A DNA stretch of 64,000 nt from Croceibacterium selenioxidans (GTDB lineage Bacteria > Pseudomonadota > Alphaproteobacteria > Sphingomonadales > Sphingomonadaceae): the NCBI RefSeq assembly GCF_018599195.1, contig NZ_JAHFVK010000001.1, positions 806,001 through 870,000 of the forward strand, written 5' to 3'. Below, piece by piece: positions 25,056-34,305 of this stretch; the first letter of the stretch is position 1; every line of letters starts with the position of its first letter. Below the pieces are notes generated by a model, which searched no databases, had not been told where the DNA came from, and was given only the letters and a program-made list of their open reading frames with translations. The translations under genes were made by a program, and so were the position numbers.

Positions 25056-26081
25056 CTAGGGCTTGGTGGCGCTGACCAGCGAGTAATAGCCGCCGCCGGT
25101 GCGGACGGCCTGCACGTCAGTGAACCCGGCACTCTCGAGAATGTCGCGGAACTCGGCGAGCGAGTACTGCTTGCCGAGCGTGCCGACCAGCATCAGCAAG
25201 CTGAATGACGCGGCGTGCCAGGGGCCGGCGCCGTCGTCGTCCATCAGGATCTCGTTGAGAAAGATCCGCCCCCCGCTGGGCAGCGCGGCAAAGCTCTTCC
25301 GGGCGAGAAGCTTGTTGGTCTCGACCGACCAGTCATGAAACACATTGGAGAAGAAGTGCGCATCGGGCCCAACCGGCCACTCCTCGGTGAACATATTGAC
25401 CGAAGCGGTCGAGACCCGGCCGGTCACGCCCTCACGCTCGACATAATGCTCTGCCTCCTCGGCCATCGCGGCCAGGTCCAGCAGCACGACCTCCAGCCGA
25501 GGGTGGGCCTTGGCGATCTCGATCCCGTAGACGCCCGAGCCGCAGCCGACGTCCATCAGCTGCTCGACCTCGTTGAACACCGCCTGCGCCGCCGCGCCTC
25601 GAGCCGGGGCCATGGAGTGGGCGTGCATGAAAGCGGCGATGCGCTGCGCGGCCTCGGCGCTCATTTCGCCGCGCTCCCACTCCGGAGCGCCCGAGTTGAA
25701 GCCCTCGGGCCGCTTGCCTGTCTTCATCGCTTCGAGAAGCTGGGCGTGGAGCGGGTTGCTCTCGCGGAAACGGTAGAGGAAACCGCCCCAATACCCTTCC
25801 GCGTCCGGGTGCAGCCACGTCCGCGCAGGGGGCAGGGCGCGCCATTTGCCTTGGCGCTTCTCGAGCAAGCCAGAAGAGGCCAGCGCTCCCAGCAGAATGC
25901 CTAGCGCGTGGGGCGCCAGGTCGAGACGCGTGGCAAGCTCGTCGGTTGTTAGAGGTTCGTTGCCGAGCTCCCGGAACACGCCGGTCTCGTCGGCCACGGT
26001 GGCCGCGGGGAGCCGGAACTGGGATTCCCACATGTCCCAAATCACGCGATCGTCGTTAGTCGGCGGCAATTGACCCGTCAC
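25056..26081 (-). CDS. SAM-dependent O-methyltransferase (Methyltransf_2 type)
   Basis: A 341-residue two-domain methyltransferase. The N-terminal winged-helix dimerisation domain (ELATRLDLAPHALGILLGALASSGLLEKR, residues ~45-75) is followed by a Rossmann catalytic domain with motif I DVGCGSGVYGIEIAKAHP (about residue 180) and FHDWS (about residue 250), as in hydroxyindole/acetylserotonin and polyketide O-methyltransferases. The substrate is unknown. The GTG at 26081 (MTGQLPPTNDD) is the best start; the longer frame runs antisense into the next gene. It converges on the kinase gene, three bases apart. Confidence 0.82.
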   Translation of the reverse strand: MTGQLPPTNDDRVIWDMWESQFRLPAATVADETGVFRELGNEPLTTDELATRLDLAPHALGILLGALASSGLLEKRQGKWRALPPARTWLHPDAEGYWGGFLYRFRESNPLHAQLLEAMKTGKRPEGFNSGAPEWERGEMSAEAAQRIAAFMHAHSMAPARGAAAQAVFNEVEQLMDVGCGSGVYGIEIAKAHPRLEVVLLDLAAMAEEAEHYVEREGVTGRVSTASVNMFTEEWPVGPDAHFFSNVFHDWSVETNKLLARKSFAALPSGGRIFLNEILMDDDGAGPWHAASFSLLMLVGTLGKQYSLAEFRDILESAGFTDVQAVRTGGGYYSLVSATKP

Positions 26082-26271
26082 GCTTCGCCCTCCCAGCCCG
26101 TTTGTCGTTTTCGAGCAAGGAACATAGCCAGCTGCGGGCGGATGTCGACGCCGAGTTCTGCGCCAAAGGCACGGACCTCCCGATGTTTCCCGTGGCAGAC
26201 CCGGGGTTCCCCCGGATGGCGTGATTGGCGAAGCGCGGCTGATATCGCCACTCTCGCGGGAGGTCACAGGC

Positions 26272-27138
26272 ATGGAGGAATTGGTGGGCCTCAACGCAGC
26301 CGAGCGGCTGTTCCTGATGATACCGATCTACCGCGTGGTCCTTGGCGTTTTCGTGCTCTTGATCCTTTCGGCCATCGGCGGAATCTGGCTCCGGCGGCGG
26401 TTCTCCGGGAAAGACGGGACGGGCGGCACGGGCTTCGAGGGCGAAGGCTATGTCGTCACGGCCGCCTCGGGCCTGCTCGCGCTGCTGTTGGGTTTCACCT
26501 TTGCAATGGCAGTCGACCGCTTCGACGAGCGCCGCATGCTGGTCATCGACGAAGCGAACGGCATCTATTCGACATACCTCCTGGCCCAGACCTTTCCCCA
26601 GCCCGACAGTGGTCGCATCAGCTCGACGCTTCTCGCCTATCTCGATCATCGGCTTGCGGTTTCGCGCAAATCCCCGATCGATCAAAAGCCCGGAGCCTTG
26701 CAGCTTGATCGACATCTGAAAGCACAGCTCTGGCGAGAATCGCTGGAAGCTACCCGCAACCTTCGTGACGACGTGGCCTCGACCTATCTTCAGACCGCTG
26801 CTCAGACTCTCGAGGTCGGAGCCACGCGAGAGGCGATCCGCCTGGCGCGAATTCCCCCGTTCATTCACGTCGTGCTGTGGGTCTTCTCCGCGATTACCGT
26901 GACGGCGTTCGGCTTCAGCTATTACGGGCGGGCGAGGTGGCTGGGCCTTTGTGTGATCATTTTCCTGCAGACGCTCGCCCTGGCGCTGATACTGGACCTC
27001 GATCGGCCCACCTCGGGGATCATCCGGGAGTCGCAGTGGGCCCTGGAAGACGTGAAGCATCGCCTCCGCGATACTCCGCCGTCGGAATTCCTGCCGAACA
27101 ATCAGACATCGGCCCCGGAAGCCCCAGGCGGGTTGTAA
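26272..27138 (+). CDS. DUF4239 bestrophin-like membrane protein
   Basis: A 288-residue membrane protein. It has an N-terminal helix (IYRVVLGVFVLLILSAIGGIWL), a second (VTAASGLLALLLGFTFAMAVDRFDERRMLVIDEANGI, with the DEAN motif typical of DUF4239) and two close C-terminal helices near residues 210-255. Family members resemble bestrophin channels, but function is not established. It starts at ATG 26272 (MEELVGLNAAERL); the frame is open 51 bases further upstream to a GTG. It is transcribed away from the methyltransferase gene. Confidence 0.75.
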   Translation: MEELVGLNAAERLFLMIPIYRVVLGVFVLLILSAIGGIWLRRRFSGKDGTGGTGFEGEGYVVTAASGLLALLLGFTFAMAVDRFDERRMLVIDEANGIYSTYLLAQTFPQPDSGRISSTLLAYLDHRLAVSRKSPIDQKPGALQLDRHLKAQLWRESLEATRNLRDDVASTYLQTAAQTLEVGATREAIRLARIPPFIHVVLWVFSAITVTAFGFSYYGRARWLGLCVIIFLQTLALALILDLDRPTSGIIRESQWALEDVKHRLRDTPPSEFLPNNQTSAPEAPGGL

Positions 27139-27142
27139 ACCG

Positions 27143-27655
27143 CTAGTTCGAGACAACGGCCTTCTGCGCGCAGGAGCTCAGGCGAGCCACAGCGCTCCGC
27201 ACGCCGTTGAGGTCGTAGCCAACCACAAGCTTGTCCTTGTCCATGAACCCCAGGCTTCGGCTGGCCGAAAGGTCAGCCAGGATCTGCCGCACATTCCGCT
27301 CACCGCTGAAACCCGTGGTGAAACGATAGGCCTCACCGTCACGCTTGTAGCTGAGTTGGCGAGAACCCCAGGCGTCGTCATACTTCTCTCCGCCGTTGTC
27401 GAGAAACACGATCGACCACGCGACAGAACCCGTTCCCGGTAGAGCTGTGGCGACCGAGTTCGTCGTAGCGAGAGTGACAAGCTGATGCGCGGCATCATAG
27501 CTCACTTCCAGTGTCGTCGATCCGAACTCGGGATGAGAAAACGTCTGCCGGATGCTGCACGCTCCGTTGTCGGCATGTAGGGGCCAGGGACCCGTCTGAG
27601 CGTAAGCTGCGCTTGTGCAAGTCAGTAACGCCCCGAGCGCTAAAACCGTCCTCAT
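27143..27655 (-). CDS. Exported protein of unknown function
   Basis: A 170-residue protein with a signal peptide (MRTVLALGALLTCTSAAYAQ). The mature part contains CSIRQTF near the start and SSCAQKAV near the end, so a disulfide linking both ends is possible. The fold is beta-rich by pattern. The start is ATG 27655, nine bases after GGGGGAG; the upstream ATG at 27664 directly abuts that site and is unlikely. No family is recognised. It converges on the DUF4239 gene, four bases apart. Confidence 0.62.
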   Translation of the reverse strand: MRTVLALGALLTCTSAAYAQTGPWPLHADNGACSIRQTFSHPEFGSTTLEVSYDAAHQLVTLATTNSVATALPGTGSVAWSIVFLDNGGEKYDDAWGSRQLSYKRDGEAYRFTTGFSGERNVRQILADLSASRSLGFMDKDKLVVGYDLNGVRSAVARLSSCAQKAVVSN

Positions 27656-27794
27656 TGCCAACATCTCCCCCAATTCCTCCAAGGCAGCTTATCGCAAAAC
27701 CGAACCATGTCCCAGTCCCGCATTGGCCACCAGCTTGCACCCGCGTAGCAAGATGGGCATTGTAACGGACGATAGAATTACTGGAGAGGCAACG

Positions 27795-28727
27795 ATGGCG
27801 ACAGCCGCACGCAACCTGGGCGCTTCGGCGGAATTTGATCGGATGGAGGAAAGCGCTCGACAGGTCGAAACCTCGATCCGTTTCGTCGACCCGGGTGATT
27901 TCGTGACCCGGCGCTATGTCCGCGCAGGGGCGGAGATCAACACCGGGACTTACTCGGACCACCGGGTGACCGTGCGCGACGCCATGCCCATCCGCGACCA
28001 TTTCGAGCTCGACGTCCACGGGTTCCGCATTGCGACCCAGCCGACCGCCGTGAAGGACTTTCATGACAAGGACGAGGTCGATCGCGTCTACGAACGCGAA
28101 GTCGAAGAGCACATTCGCCAGCTAACCGGGGCGGACAAGGTGGTTGCTCGCGGGTGGATGGTGCGCACGAGCGCGGACCTGACCAACCGGGCCCAGGAGA
28201 AGACCGAGAACTACCAGCACAGCGGCGGCATCCAGCCCCCGGCGGGCGAGGCTCACGTCGATCTCAACACCGCCACGGCGCAGCGCATGGCCGAGTTCAC
28301 CTACAAGAAGAACTTCCCCGATGGGCCGGGCTACAAGCGCTTCCTCATCACCAGCTACTGGCGCACGTTTTCCCCACCCCCGCAGGACGTGCCGCTGGCC
28401 CTGTGTGACGGCCGGTCCAGCTTCGCGGGCGAAGAGAAATCCAACACCCTGTTCGTAGTCGATGAGTTCCCCGTGGGCGACGCCCTGACGGCGCCGGTCG
28501 AAGGGGAGGGTGCCATGATGGCCGCTTCGATCTTCAGCCATTCGCCCGCGATGCGCTGGTGGTACTTTTCGAATATGACGCGCGACGACGCGCTGCTGTT
28601 CAAGTTCCACGACAGCGATCATTCGCACACCTGGCGCTGCCCGCACACCGCGTTTCACGATCCCAGCTTCCCCGATGCGAATATTCGCGAGAGTATCGAG
28701 GTGCGTTCGGTCGCTTTCTGGGAATAA
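27795..28727 (+). CDS. CmcJ/NvfI family oxidoreductase
   Basis: A 310-residue protein of the CmcJ/AsaB/NvfI group, which includes cephamycin 7-alpha-methoxylation partner CmcJ and fungal secondary-metabolite oxygenases. The family signature is clear: the YEREVEEHIRQLTGADKV helix (about residue 95), SYWRTFSPPPQDVPLALCDGR (about residue 195), and the C-terminal HTWRCPHTAFHDPSFPDANIRESIEVR block with its histidines. Substrate is unknown. The start at ATG 27795 is backed by GGAGAGG. An O-methyltransferase gene lies 1.7 kb upstream, but on the other strand and of a different type from CmcI, so no pathway can be claimed. Confidence 0.82.
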   Translation: MATAARNLGASAEFDRMEESARQVETSIRFVDPGDFVTRRYVRAGAEINTGTYSDHRVTVRDAMPIRDHFELDVHGFRIATQPTAVKDFHDKDEVDRVYEREVEEHIRQLTGADKVVARGWMVRTSADLTNRAQEKTENYQHSGGIQPPAGEAHVDLNTATAQRMAEFTYKKNFPDGPGYKRFLITSYWRTFSPPPQDVPLALCDGRSSFAGEEKSNTLFVVDEFPVGDALTAPVEGEGAMMAASIFSHSPAMRWWYFSNMTRDDALLFKFHDSDHSHTWRCPHTAFHDPSFPDANIRESIEVRSVAFWE

Positions 28728-28814
28728 CTCACCCGGCGGTAAGCGCCGTCGGTTCTATTGCCTTCGCTCGCACGGTACGGTGGCCAGACCTCATACAAGA
28801 GGAGGCCGCCGGCA

Positions 28815-30341
28815 GTGCCTATGGGACAGGCAGCACTGCGTGTGATTCCGTTGTCGCTAGCCGTGCTCTTGGCGGCTTGCGGCGGCGGAGGCGGTGGTGG
28901 TGGTTCCGCCAACTCGGCACCGATGTTCACCTCCGCGGCGACGGCTTTGGTTGTGGAGAACAGGGCCGGCACGATCTACACCGCCAATGCCAGCGACCCT
29001 GACGGCGACGCTGTTACCTTCTCAATTTCAGGCGGAGCGGACGCGGCCCTGTTCCAGATGACCGGAGTAGGAGCGCTGTCGTTTCTGGCCCCGCCGGACT
29101 TCGAGGATCCCGCGGACGCCAATCGCGACAACGTCTACGAAGTCGCTCTTGCGGCCAGCGACGGAATGGCGAGTTCGACTCTGGCGCTGAGGATCACGGT
29201 AACCGACGCCACCACCGGCAGCTTCGTAGTCCGACGTGTCGGCACCGGCTTCAGCGCGCCGATTTTTGTCACGGCCATGCCCGACAACAGCGGGCGGATG
29301 CTTGTCGTCGAGCGGGCCGGGCGAATCCTGATCCTCGACCCGGCGAGCGGGGCGATCGCCGCAACGCCGATGCTGGACATAACCGGACAAGTTTCGACTG
29401 ACGGCGAGCGGGGCCTGCTGGCCGTGGCGCTGGCGCCCGATTATGCCACAAGCGGGCGGGCTTATGCCTACCTCACCGCACCGGATGGCTCGATTCAGGT
29501 GCGCCGTTACACCTCGTCCGCCAGCCATCGCGATGTCCTCGACAGCGCCAGCGGGGACGTGCTCCTTTCCATTCCCCACCCGAGGAACAACCACAACGGC
29601 GGCTGGCTCGGCTTTGGCTCCGACGGGCTGCTCTATGTAGCAACCGGCGATGGCGGGGGAGGCAACGATCCTGACGGCAACGGTCAAAATCGCGCGGCCC
29701 TGCTCGGCAAGATGCTGCGTATCGACGTTTCGCGGGACGATTTTCCGAACGATCCCGCGCGCGATTACGGCATTCCGGCCGCCAATCCCTTTGCCTCGGG
29801 TGGTGGGGCGGGAGAGGTCTGGCTTTACGGGCTGCGCAATCCCTTCCGGAACAGCTTCGACCGCGCGACAGGTGAGTTGTGGATCGCCGATGTCGGCCAG
29901 GGTGCGATCGAAGAGGTGGACCGCGTCCGGACCAGTCAATCGGGCCTCAACATGGGCTGGCCACTCTACGAGGGCAGCCAGCCCCTGTTGGGCTCCAATC
30001 CGTCGGGCCTCACCATGCCGGTGACAGAATATGGCCACGGCAGCGGCTCGCTGCAGGGCAATTCCATCATTGGTGGCTTTGTCTATCGTGGGCCAATCGA
30101 ACCGCTGCAGGGCCTCTACGTGTTTGCCGACTTCGTCAGCGACAACGTCTGGACCGTACCCGTCGCGGGCTTAATGCCCGGCACCACGACGTCCAGCAGT
30201 GCCTTTACCAATCGCAACGCCGCCTTCACGCCCGACGCAGGAGACCTGGCGGGCATTGTCGGTTTTGGCGAGGACCAGGTTGGCAACCTCTATCTCGTCA
30301 GCATCAATGGATCGGTCTTCGCGATCCTGCCGTCGATCTGA
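28815..30341 (+). CDS. PQQ-dependent sugar dehydrogenase lipoprotein with N-terminal cadherin-like domain
   Basis: A 508-residue lipoprotein. The signal peptide ends in LLAACGGGG (Cys near residue 22), followed by a glycine linker and a cadherin-like domain (residues ~35-120, with SDPDGDAVTFSISGG and the repeat-typical VTDA end). A six-bladed beta-propeller of the soluble glucose/sorbosone dehydrogenase family follows (RGLLAVALAPDY, NNHNGGWLGFGSDGLLYVATGDGGGGNDP, GLRNPFRNSFD, GQGAIEEVDR). The enzyme would oxidise sugars or other alcohols with PQQ, outside the inner membrane. A GTG start at 28815 lies nine bases after GGAGG. No electron-accepting cytochrome is adjacent. Confidence 0.85.
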   Translation: MPMGQAALRVIPLSLAVLLAACGGGGGGGGSANSAPMFTSAATALVVENRAGTIYTANASDPDGDAVTFSISGGADAALFQMTGVGALSFLAPPDFEDPADANRDNVYEVALAASDGMASSTLALRITVTDATTGSFVVRRVGTGFSAPIFVTAMPDNSGRMLVVERAGRILILDPASGAIAATPMLDITGQVSTDGERGLLAVALAPDYATSGRAYAYLTAPDGSIQVRRYTSSASHRDVLDSASGDVLLSIPHPRNNHNGGWLGFGSDGLLYVATGDGGGGNDPDGNGQNRAALLGKMLRIDVSRDDFPNDPARDYGIPAANPFASGGGAGEVWLYGLRNPFRNSFDRATGELWIADVGQGAIEEVDRVRTSQSGLNMGWPLYEGSQPLLGSNPSGLTMPVTEYGHGSGSLQGNSIIGGFVYRGPIEPLQGLYVFADFVSDNVWTVPVAGLMPGTTTSSSAFTNRNAAFTPDAGDLAGIVGFGEDQVGNLYLVSINGSVFAILPSI

Positions 30342-30347
30342 AGCGGA

Positions 30348-30584
30348 TCAGACTTCGCGCGATTCCGGGGCCTTGGCGGCCGATTCCTGGGTCGCTGCCG
30401 GAGGGGCGATCTGCGAGGGCGGTGCGGGGGGAGGCGTGGGACGATCTTCTTCCGCCATTCCCTTGCGGAAGCTCTTGATGCCCTTGCCGAAGTCACCCAT
30501 CGTTTCAGAAATCTTGCCACGCCCGAACAGCACCAGAACCACGAGTGCGACCACAATCCAGTGCGTGATGGTAAAAGAACCCAT
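30348..30584 (-). CDS. tatA: Sec-independent (Tat) translocase protein TatA
   Basis: A 78-residue protein with one N-terminal membrane helix ([16 protein letters not shown]), the hinge [24 protein letters not shown] that defines TatA/E, and a Pro/Ala-rich tail. TatA forms the pore-like assembly that moves folded proteins across the inner membrane. Its usual partners tatB and tatC are not next to it: downstream is the convergent PQQ dehydrogenase gene, and upstream a nucleotidase gene. It could be a TatE-like extra copy or a separated tatA. Confidence 0.93.
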   Translation of the reverse strand: MGSFTITHWIVVALVVLVLFGRGKISETMGDFGKGIKSFRKGMAEEDRPTPPPAPPSQIAPPAATQESAAKAPESREV

Positions 30585-30649
30585 CGTAATTCTCCTTGTC
30601 GCCCCTCAGATAGCAGCCGGAGATGACAGATAAAAGCGCTGCTCAGACC

Positions 30650-31120
30650 TTAAAGCGGTCCAAAGTAGGTTTGCAGCGCCGCGATGCTCTCCCGGGCGCT
30701 CCTGTGCAGGATGAACACGCCTCCGGCTTCCACCCACAAATGCTGGTGTCGGTCCTGGTCGTCGACGAGGACATCGCCTTCCCGCGCGTGGTCGCGCTTG
30801 TCCCGGGCCAAGGTGGTGATGATGCGCGTCCCAGGGAAATACTTGGCCGCCCAGCGCACCTTTTGCTCGGCGGCCCAGTTGCCGAGCGGCAGGCCGGTGA
30901 GGATGATCGGGTGCAAGTGGCGGACGGTGTCGAACAGTTCCATCGCGTCGCCCATCAAGGGCAGCCCAAAATAGAAGTCGGGCGCCCTGGCCAAAGTCTG
31001 CCAGAACCGGCCAAGCCCATGGCGCTCTACGAATTCCTTCGGGGGCAGTCCAAGGATCGCGGTGGCGCCCTTGTCGAAGTCGGCGAGCACTCCGTCGCAG
31101 TCGAGATAGAGCTGTCTCAT
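30650..31120 (-). CDS. HAD-family 5'(3')-deoxyribonucleotidase-like phosphatase
   Basis: A 156-residue HAD enzyme. The nucleophile motif is DCDGVLADFD at residues 7-16, motif II is ILTGLP near residue 73, and the acidic motif is DVLVDDQ near residue 116. The order and length match 5'-nucleotidases of the NT5C group, which dephosphorylate (deoxy)nucleoside monophosphates in the cytoplasm. It is 66 bases upstream of tatA on the same strand. The exact substrate is not shown by the sequence. Confidence 0.8.
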   Translation of the reverse strand: MRQLYLDCDGVLADFDKGATAILGLPPKEFVERHGLGRFWQTLARAPDFYFGLPLMGDAMELFDTVRHLHPIILTGLPLGNWAAEQKVRWAAKYFPGTRIITTLARDKRDHAREGDVLVDDQDRHQHLWVEAGGVFILHRSARESIAALQTYFGPL

Positions 31121-31209
31121 GGCGTCGGGAGCCTCGTGCCGTGCGTCATACCGCGCGGAGTTGGCGCACGTTCGAGCGCTGGGTCAACAAGCTCGGTGTT
31201 CCGGCTGGT

Positions 31210-34149
31210 TCAATCCCGGTTCGCGACGAGTCGCAAGTCCCGTCCCCGAACGGGGGCAGCGGGCACGGCCGGCCGCAGGAAGCACCCTGATACCATAGTG
31301 GGAACCCGGCCTGCCGGGACCGCTCGGCTGAACAGAAATCCCTGACCGAAGTCACAGGCGAGTTCAATCAGACGGCGAGCCTGGCCCTGGCTTTCGATGC
31401 CTTCGGCCACGACCTTGATGCCGAGGCTGCGGCCAAGGTTGATCACCGCGCGGATAATCGCCTCGTCACCGGGGTCTTCCATCATGTCGCGCACGAAGCT
31501 CTGGTCGATCTTGATCGTGTCGACCGGGAACTGCTTCAGGTGACGCAGCGAGGCATAACCGGTGCCGAAATCGTCGAGAGCGATCTTGATGCCGCGCAGG
31601 CTGAGGAGGGCGAGTGCGCGGTGCACGTACTCCGCGCCTCGACCGAGGAACACCGTCTCGGTCACCTCGAGCTGGAAGCAACGCGTCGGAATGTCGGCCC
31701 GCTGAAGTTGCTCGAGCAGACGTTCGGCAAAATTGTCGCGCCGGAATTCGGCGGCCGAGGCGTTGACGGCGACGTGGCGGAAATCGACCCCTCGGTCGAG
31801 CCAGGAGCGGATGTCCTTGATCACCCGGTCGATCATCCGATCGCTAATCTGCGCCGCGACTTCTGCATCTTCGAACGCCGCCTCCAGAGCGGCAGGATGG
31901 CCGATCCTTCCATTCGGCATGCGCCAGCGCAGCAAGGCCTCGAATCCCACCAGGGCGCCGGTGGCGAGGTCCAGCTTGGGCTGGTAATAGGGAATCACTC
32001 GGTCCGAACTGAGCGCGTTGCGAGCCAGGTCGACCATCGAGTTGCGGCGTTTGACGTCCTCGCCCATCTGCGGCTCGAAGACCTTCACGATACCGCGTCC
32101 CGCGGCTTTGGCTGCGTAGAGCGCAAGGTCCGCATTTTTGAGCAAGGCATCCGGCGTAGCGCCGTGTTCCGGGAAAAAGCTCGCTCCGATGCTGACCCGG
32201 CAATCGATGATGCGTCCAGTGTGGATGAAAGGCTCACGCAACCGCTGCTGGATCGCTCGGGCGATGTGCAACAACGCGTGCTCGCCGTCCAGTTCGGGCA
32301 TGACCACGGCGAACTCGTCGCCGCCGAAGCGGGCCACGGTGTCGCAATGACGGACCACGCCGCGCAGGCGCTTGGCGAACATCTTGAGGAGCATGTCACC
32401 CACGTCATGCCCAAGCGAGTCGTTGATTTGCTTGAAGTGATCCATGTCGAGCAGCAGCAGGCCGACCGCGCGGCCGCTGACGGCAGCGCGCTGGATGGCA
32501 GTGTCGAGCTTTTCCTGGAACAGGCTGCGGTTGGCGAGGCGGGTGAGCGCGTCGTGACTGGCGCTCCAGCGTACCCGTTCCTCGGCAGTCTTTTCTTCGG
32601 TGACGTCGCGCACAGTCATGATGATCCGGCGCAGACCCTGGTCCGCCTTGCTCGTGCGCCATCCGTTGATGGTGATCCAGCGTTCGGCGCGGTCGGAGGC
32701 ACGGCGGATGCGGAACGACTCCTCGAACCGGCTTGCCTGACCGCTGCGAAGGGCTTCGACCTGTTCGCGGAACTTCGCCTGGTCGCCGGGATGGACGCAT
32801 TTCTCCGCGGCGGCAAACCCGGGCTGGACGCCTTCTCCAAGACCGAAGATTTCGCGCAGACGCTCGGACCATTCCCGCTTGTGAAGCGAGGCGTCGTAGT
32901 CCCACACCCCGAGGCCGGCGGCCTCCGCTGCGAGGCGGAAGCGCTCTTCGCTTTCTCGCAACGCCTCTTCCGCCAGCTTGCGCTCGGTGATGTCGAGATG
33001 CGCGCCGATGCTGGAGACGGTCTTCCCCGACGTATCGCGGTGCCGCTTGGTGCGGCTGTAGATCCAGCGAACCTCCCCATTGTCAGGCCGCACGATGCGA
33101 TATTCGCATTGCACGGTGTCGACGCGATAGACGGTTTCCTTGATCATCTGGCCGAACAGCTCGCGGTCGGCCGGGTGGACGATCTCCATCCACTCCGCCG
33201 CGCTGAGCGACTTCGTGCCCGCGGGCAGGCCAGCCTGTTTCACGAAATACTCGGACATTCGCGAGATCATGCCGGGCTTGGTCTCGAAGTCGGCGAGGCC
33301 AGTGGCTTCCTGCACCAGACGCAGCCGCTCTTCGCTGTGGACGAGCGCGTCCAGGGTCTGCTGTCGCTCGTTGACGTCTCGCGAGATGCACATGTGAACC
33401 CGGGAACCGTCGGGCATCCGGAACGGCACAGCGTGCGCCTCGACATGCCGTCGCCGTCCCAGAAGCCCGATCACTTCGTAGGTCCAGACGACGGATTCGC
33501 CAGCCATGACGCGTCTGTGCACATCGAGGCAGGAGTCCAGATACTCCGGAGGAACCGGTATGTAGCCGGGCGTCGAAAGGCTGGGGAGATCGGGCGCCTG
33601 GAGCAGCTCCAGCCCTCTGGGATTGATGTGGATCAGCCGAGCTGATTCGTCGAATATCTTCACGCAGTCCGGCATCGCGTCGAAGATGGCCTTCAACCTC
33701 GCCTCGCTGTCACGAAGCGCACTCTGCACCTCGACCAGGGCCGTGATGTCTTCGCAGGTGGTCACTGACAGGCCTTGGTCAGTGTCGCGGATCTTGATCG
33801 CGTAGGTCTTGTCGCCGCGACTCATCGTGCCGAACGGATAGTTGCTCGACCGAAGCTGCTTGCGAATGTCGGTCCGAATTTCTTCGACAGTCTTCCCGGC
33901 CGGGTAGTGGCCTGCCTCGATCCCGAGTTCGATCAAGTCGGTGCTTGTCATTCCAGGGCGAAGCGAGCCGGCGGGAACCTGCAGAATTTCGGAGTAACGC
34001 CGGTTGAGAAGCGTGATCCGACCCTCTGCATCGAACATGCAAAGGCCCTGATGCATATGCTCCAGGGCATCGCGGTGCAGCGCCAACTGCTCCTCGAGCC
34101 AAGCATTACGTTCTTCTAGCTCGGACAGGCGGACGGCCTGCTCTGACAT
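31210..34149 (-). CDS. Multi-PAS GGDEF-EAL cyclic di-GMP protein
   Basis: A 979-residue cytoplasmic sensor with a short coiled coil, about four PAS domains (roughly residues 25-110, 145-260, 275-395 and 400-520), a GGDEF domain (GGDEF at 609-613) and an EAL domain (EAL at 737-739). Catalytic residues look intact on both sides (DMDHFKQIND, GFEALLRW, LEVTETVF, DDFGTGYASL, KIDQSFV, AEGIES). Unlike the two paralogues at 14-19 kb, it has the inhibitory RxxD motif (RHCD) five residues before GGDEF, and it lacks a PilZ domain. The last 35 residues are Pro/Arg-rich. No membrane segment is seen. Confidence 0.9.
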   Translation of the reverse strand: MSEQAVRLSELEERNAWLEEQLALHRDALEHMHQGLCMFDAEGRITLLNRRYSEILQVPAGSLRPGMTSTDLIELGIEAGHYPAGKTVEEIRTDIRKQLRSSNYPFGTMSRGDKTYAIKIRDTDQGLSVTTCEDITALVEVQSALRDSEARLKAIFDAMPDCVKIFDESARLIHINPRGLELLQAPDLPSLSTPGYIPVPPEYLDSCLDVHRRVMAGESVVWTYEVIGLLGRRRHVEAHAVPFRMPDGSRVHMCISRDVNERQQTLDALVHSEERLRLVQEATGLADFETKPGMISRMSEYFVKQAGLPAGTKSLSAAEWMEIVHPADRELFGQMIKETVYRVDTVQCEYRIVRPDNGEVRWIYSRTKRHRDTSGKTVSSIGAHLDITERKLAEEALRESEERFRLAAEAAGLGVWDYDASLHKREWSERLREIFGLGEGVQPGFAAAEKCVHPGDQAKFREQVEALRSGQASRFEESFRIRRASDRAERWITINGWRTSKADQGLRRIIMTVRDVTEEKTAEERVRWSASHDALTRLANRSLFQEKLDTAIQRAAVSGRAVGLLLLDMDHFKQINDSLGHDVGDMLLKMFAKRLRGVVRHCDTVARFGGDEFAVVMPELDGEHALLHIARAIQQRLREPFIHTGRIIDCRVSIGASFFPEHGATPDALLKNADLALYAAKAAGRGIVKVFEPQMGEDVKRRNSMVDLARNALSSDRVIPYYQPKLDLATGALVGFEALLRWRMPNGRIGHPAALEAAFEDAEVAAQISDRMIDRVIKDIRSWLDRGVDFRHVAVNASAAEFRRDNFAERLLEQLQRADIPTRCFQLEVTETVFLGRGAEYVHRALALLSLRGIKIALDDFGTGYASLRHLKQFPVDTIKIDQSFVRDMMEDPGDEAIIRAVINLGRSLGIKVVAEGIESQGQARRLIELACDFGQGFLFSRAVPAGRVPTMVSGCFLRPAVPAAPVRGRDLRLVANRD

Positions 34150-34305
34150 ATCGACTGATTCCCACCCTCGAAAGATGTGGTTTGCCAGAGAGTTGATAAC
34201 GCAAACAAAGGCGCGACTAAGGAGTTGCGCGTAGCAAGCACATGCCTGGGAGCAACCATGGCGACTTCACTTGGCGTTCACGAACCCGCTGGCTATAGGC
34301 TGCGC

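Noticed and set aside
25056-28727. CmcI-CmcJ-like pair made of the O-methyltransferase and the CmcJ-type gene
   Set aside because: They are on opposite strands, 1.7 kb apart, and the methyltransferase belongs to a different family from CmcI.
31540-33645. Rightward open frame of 701 codons opposite the multi-PAS gene
   Set aside because: Antisense to clear PAS, GGDEF and EAL motifs, with no start signal and no recognisable domain.
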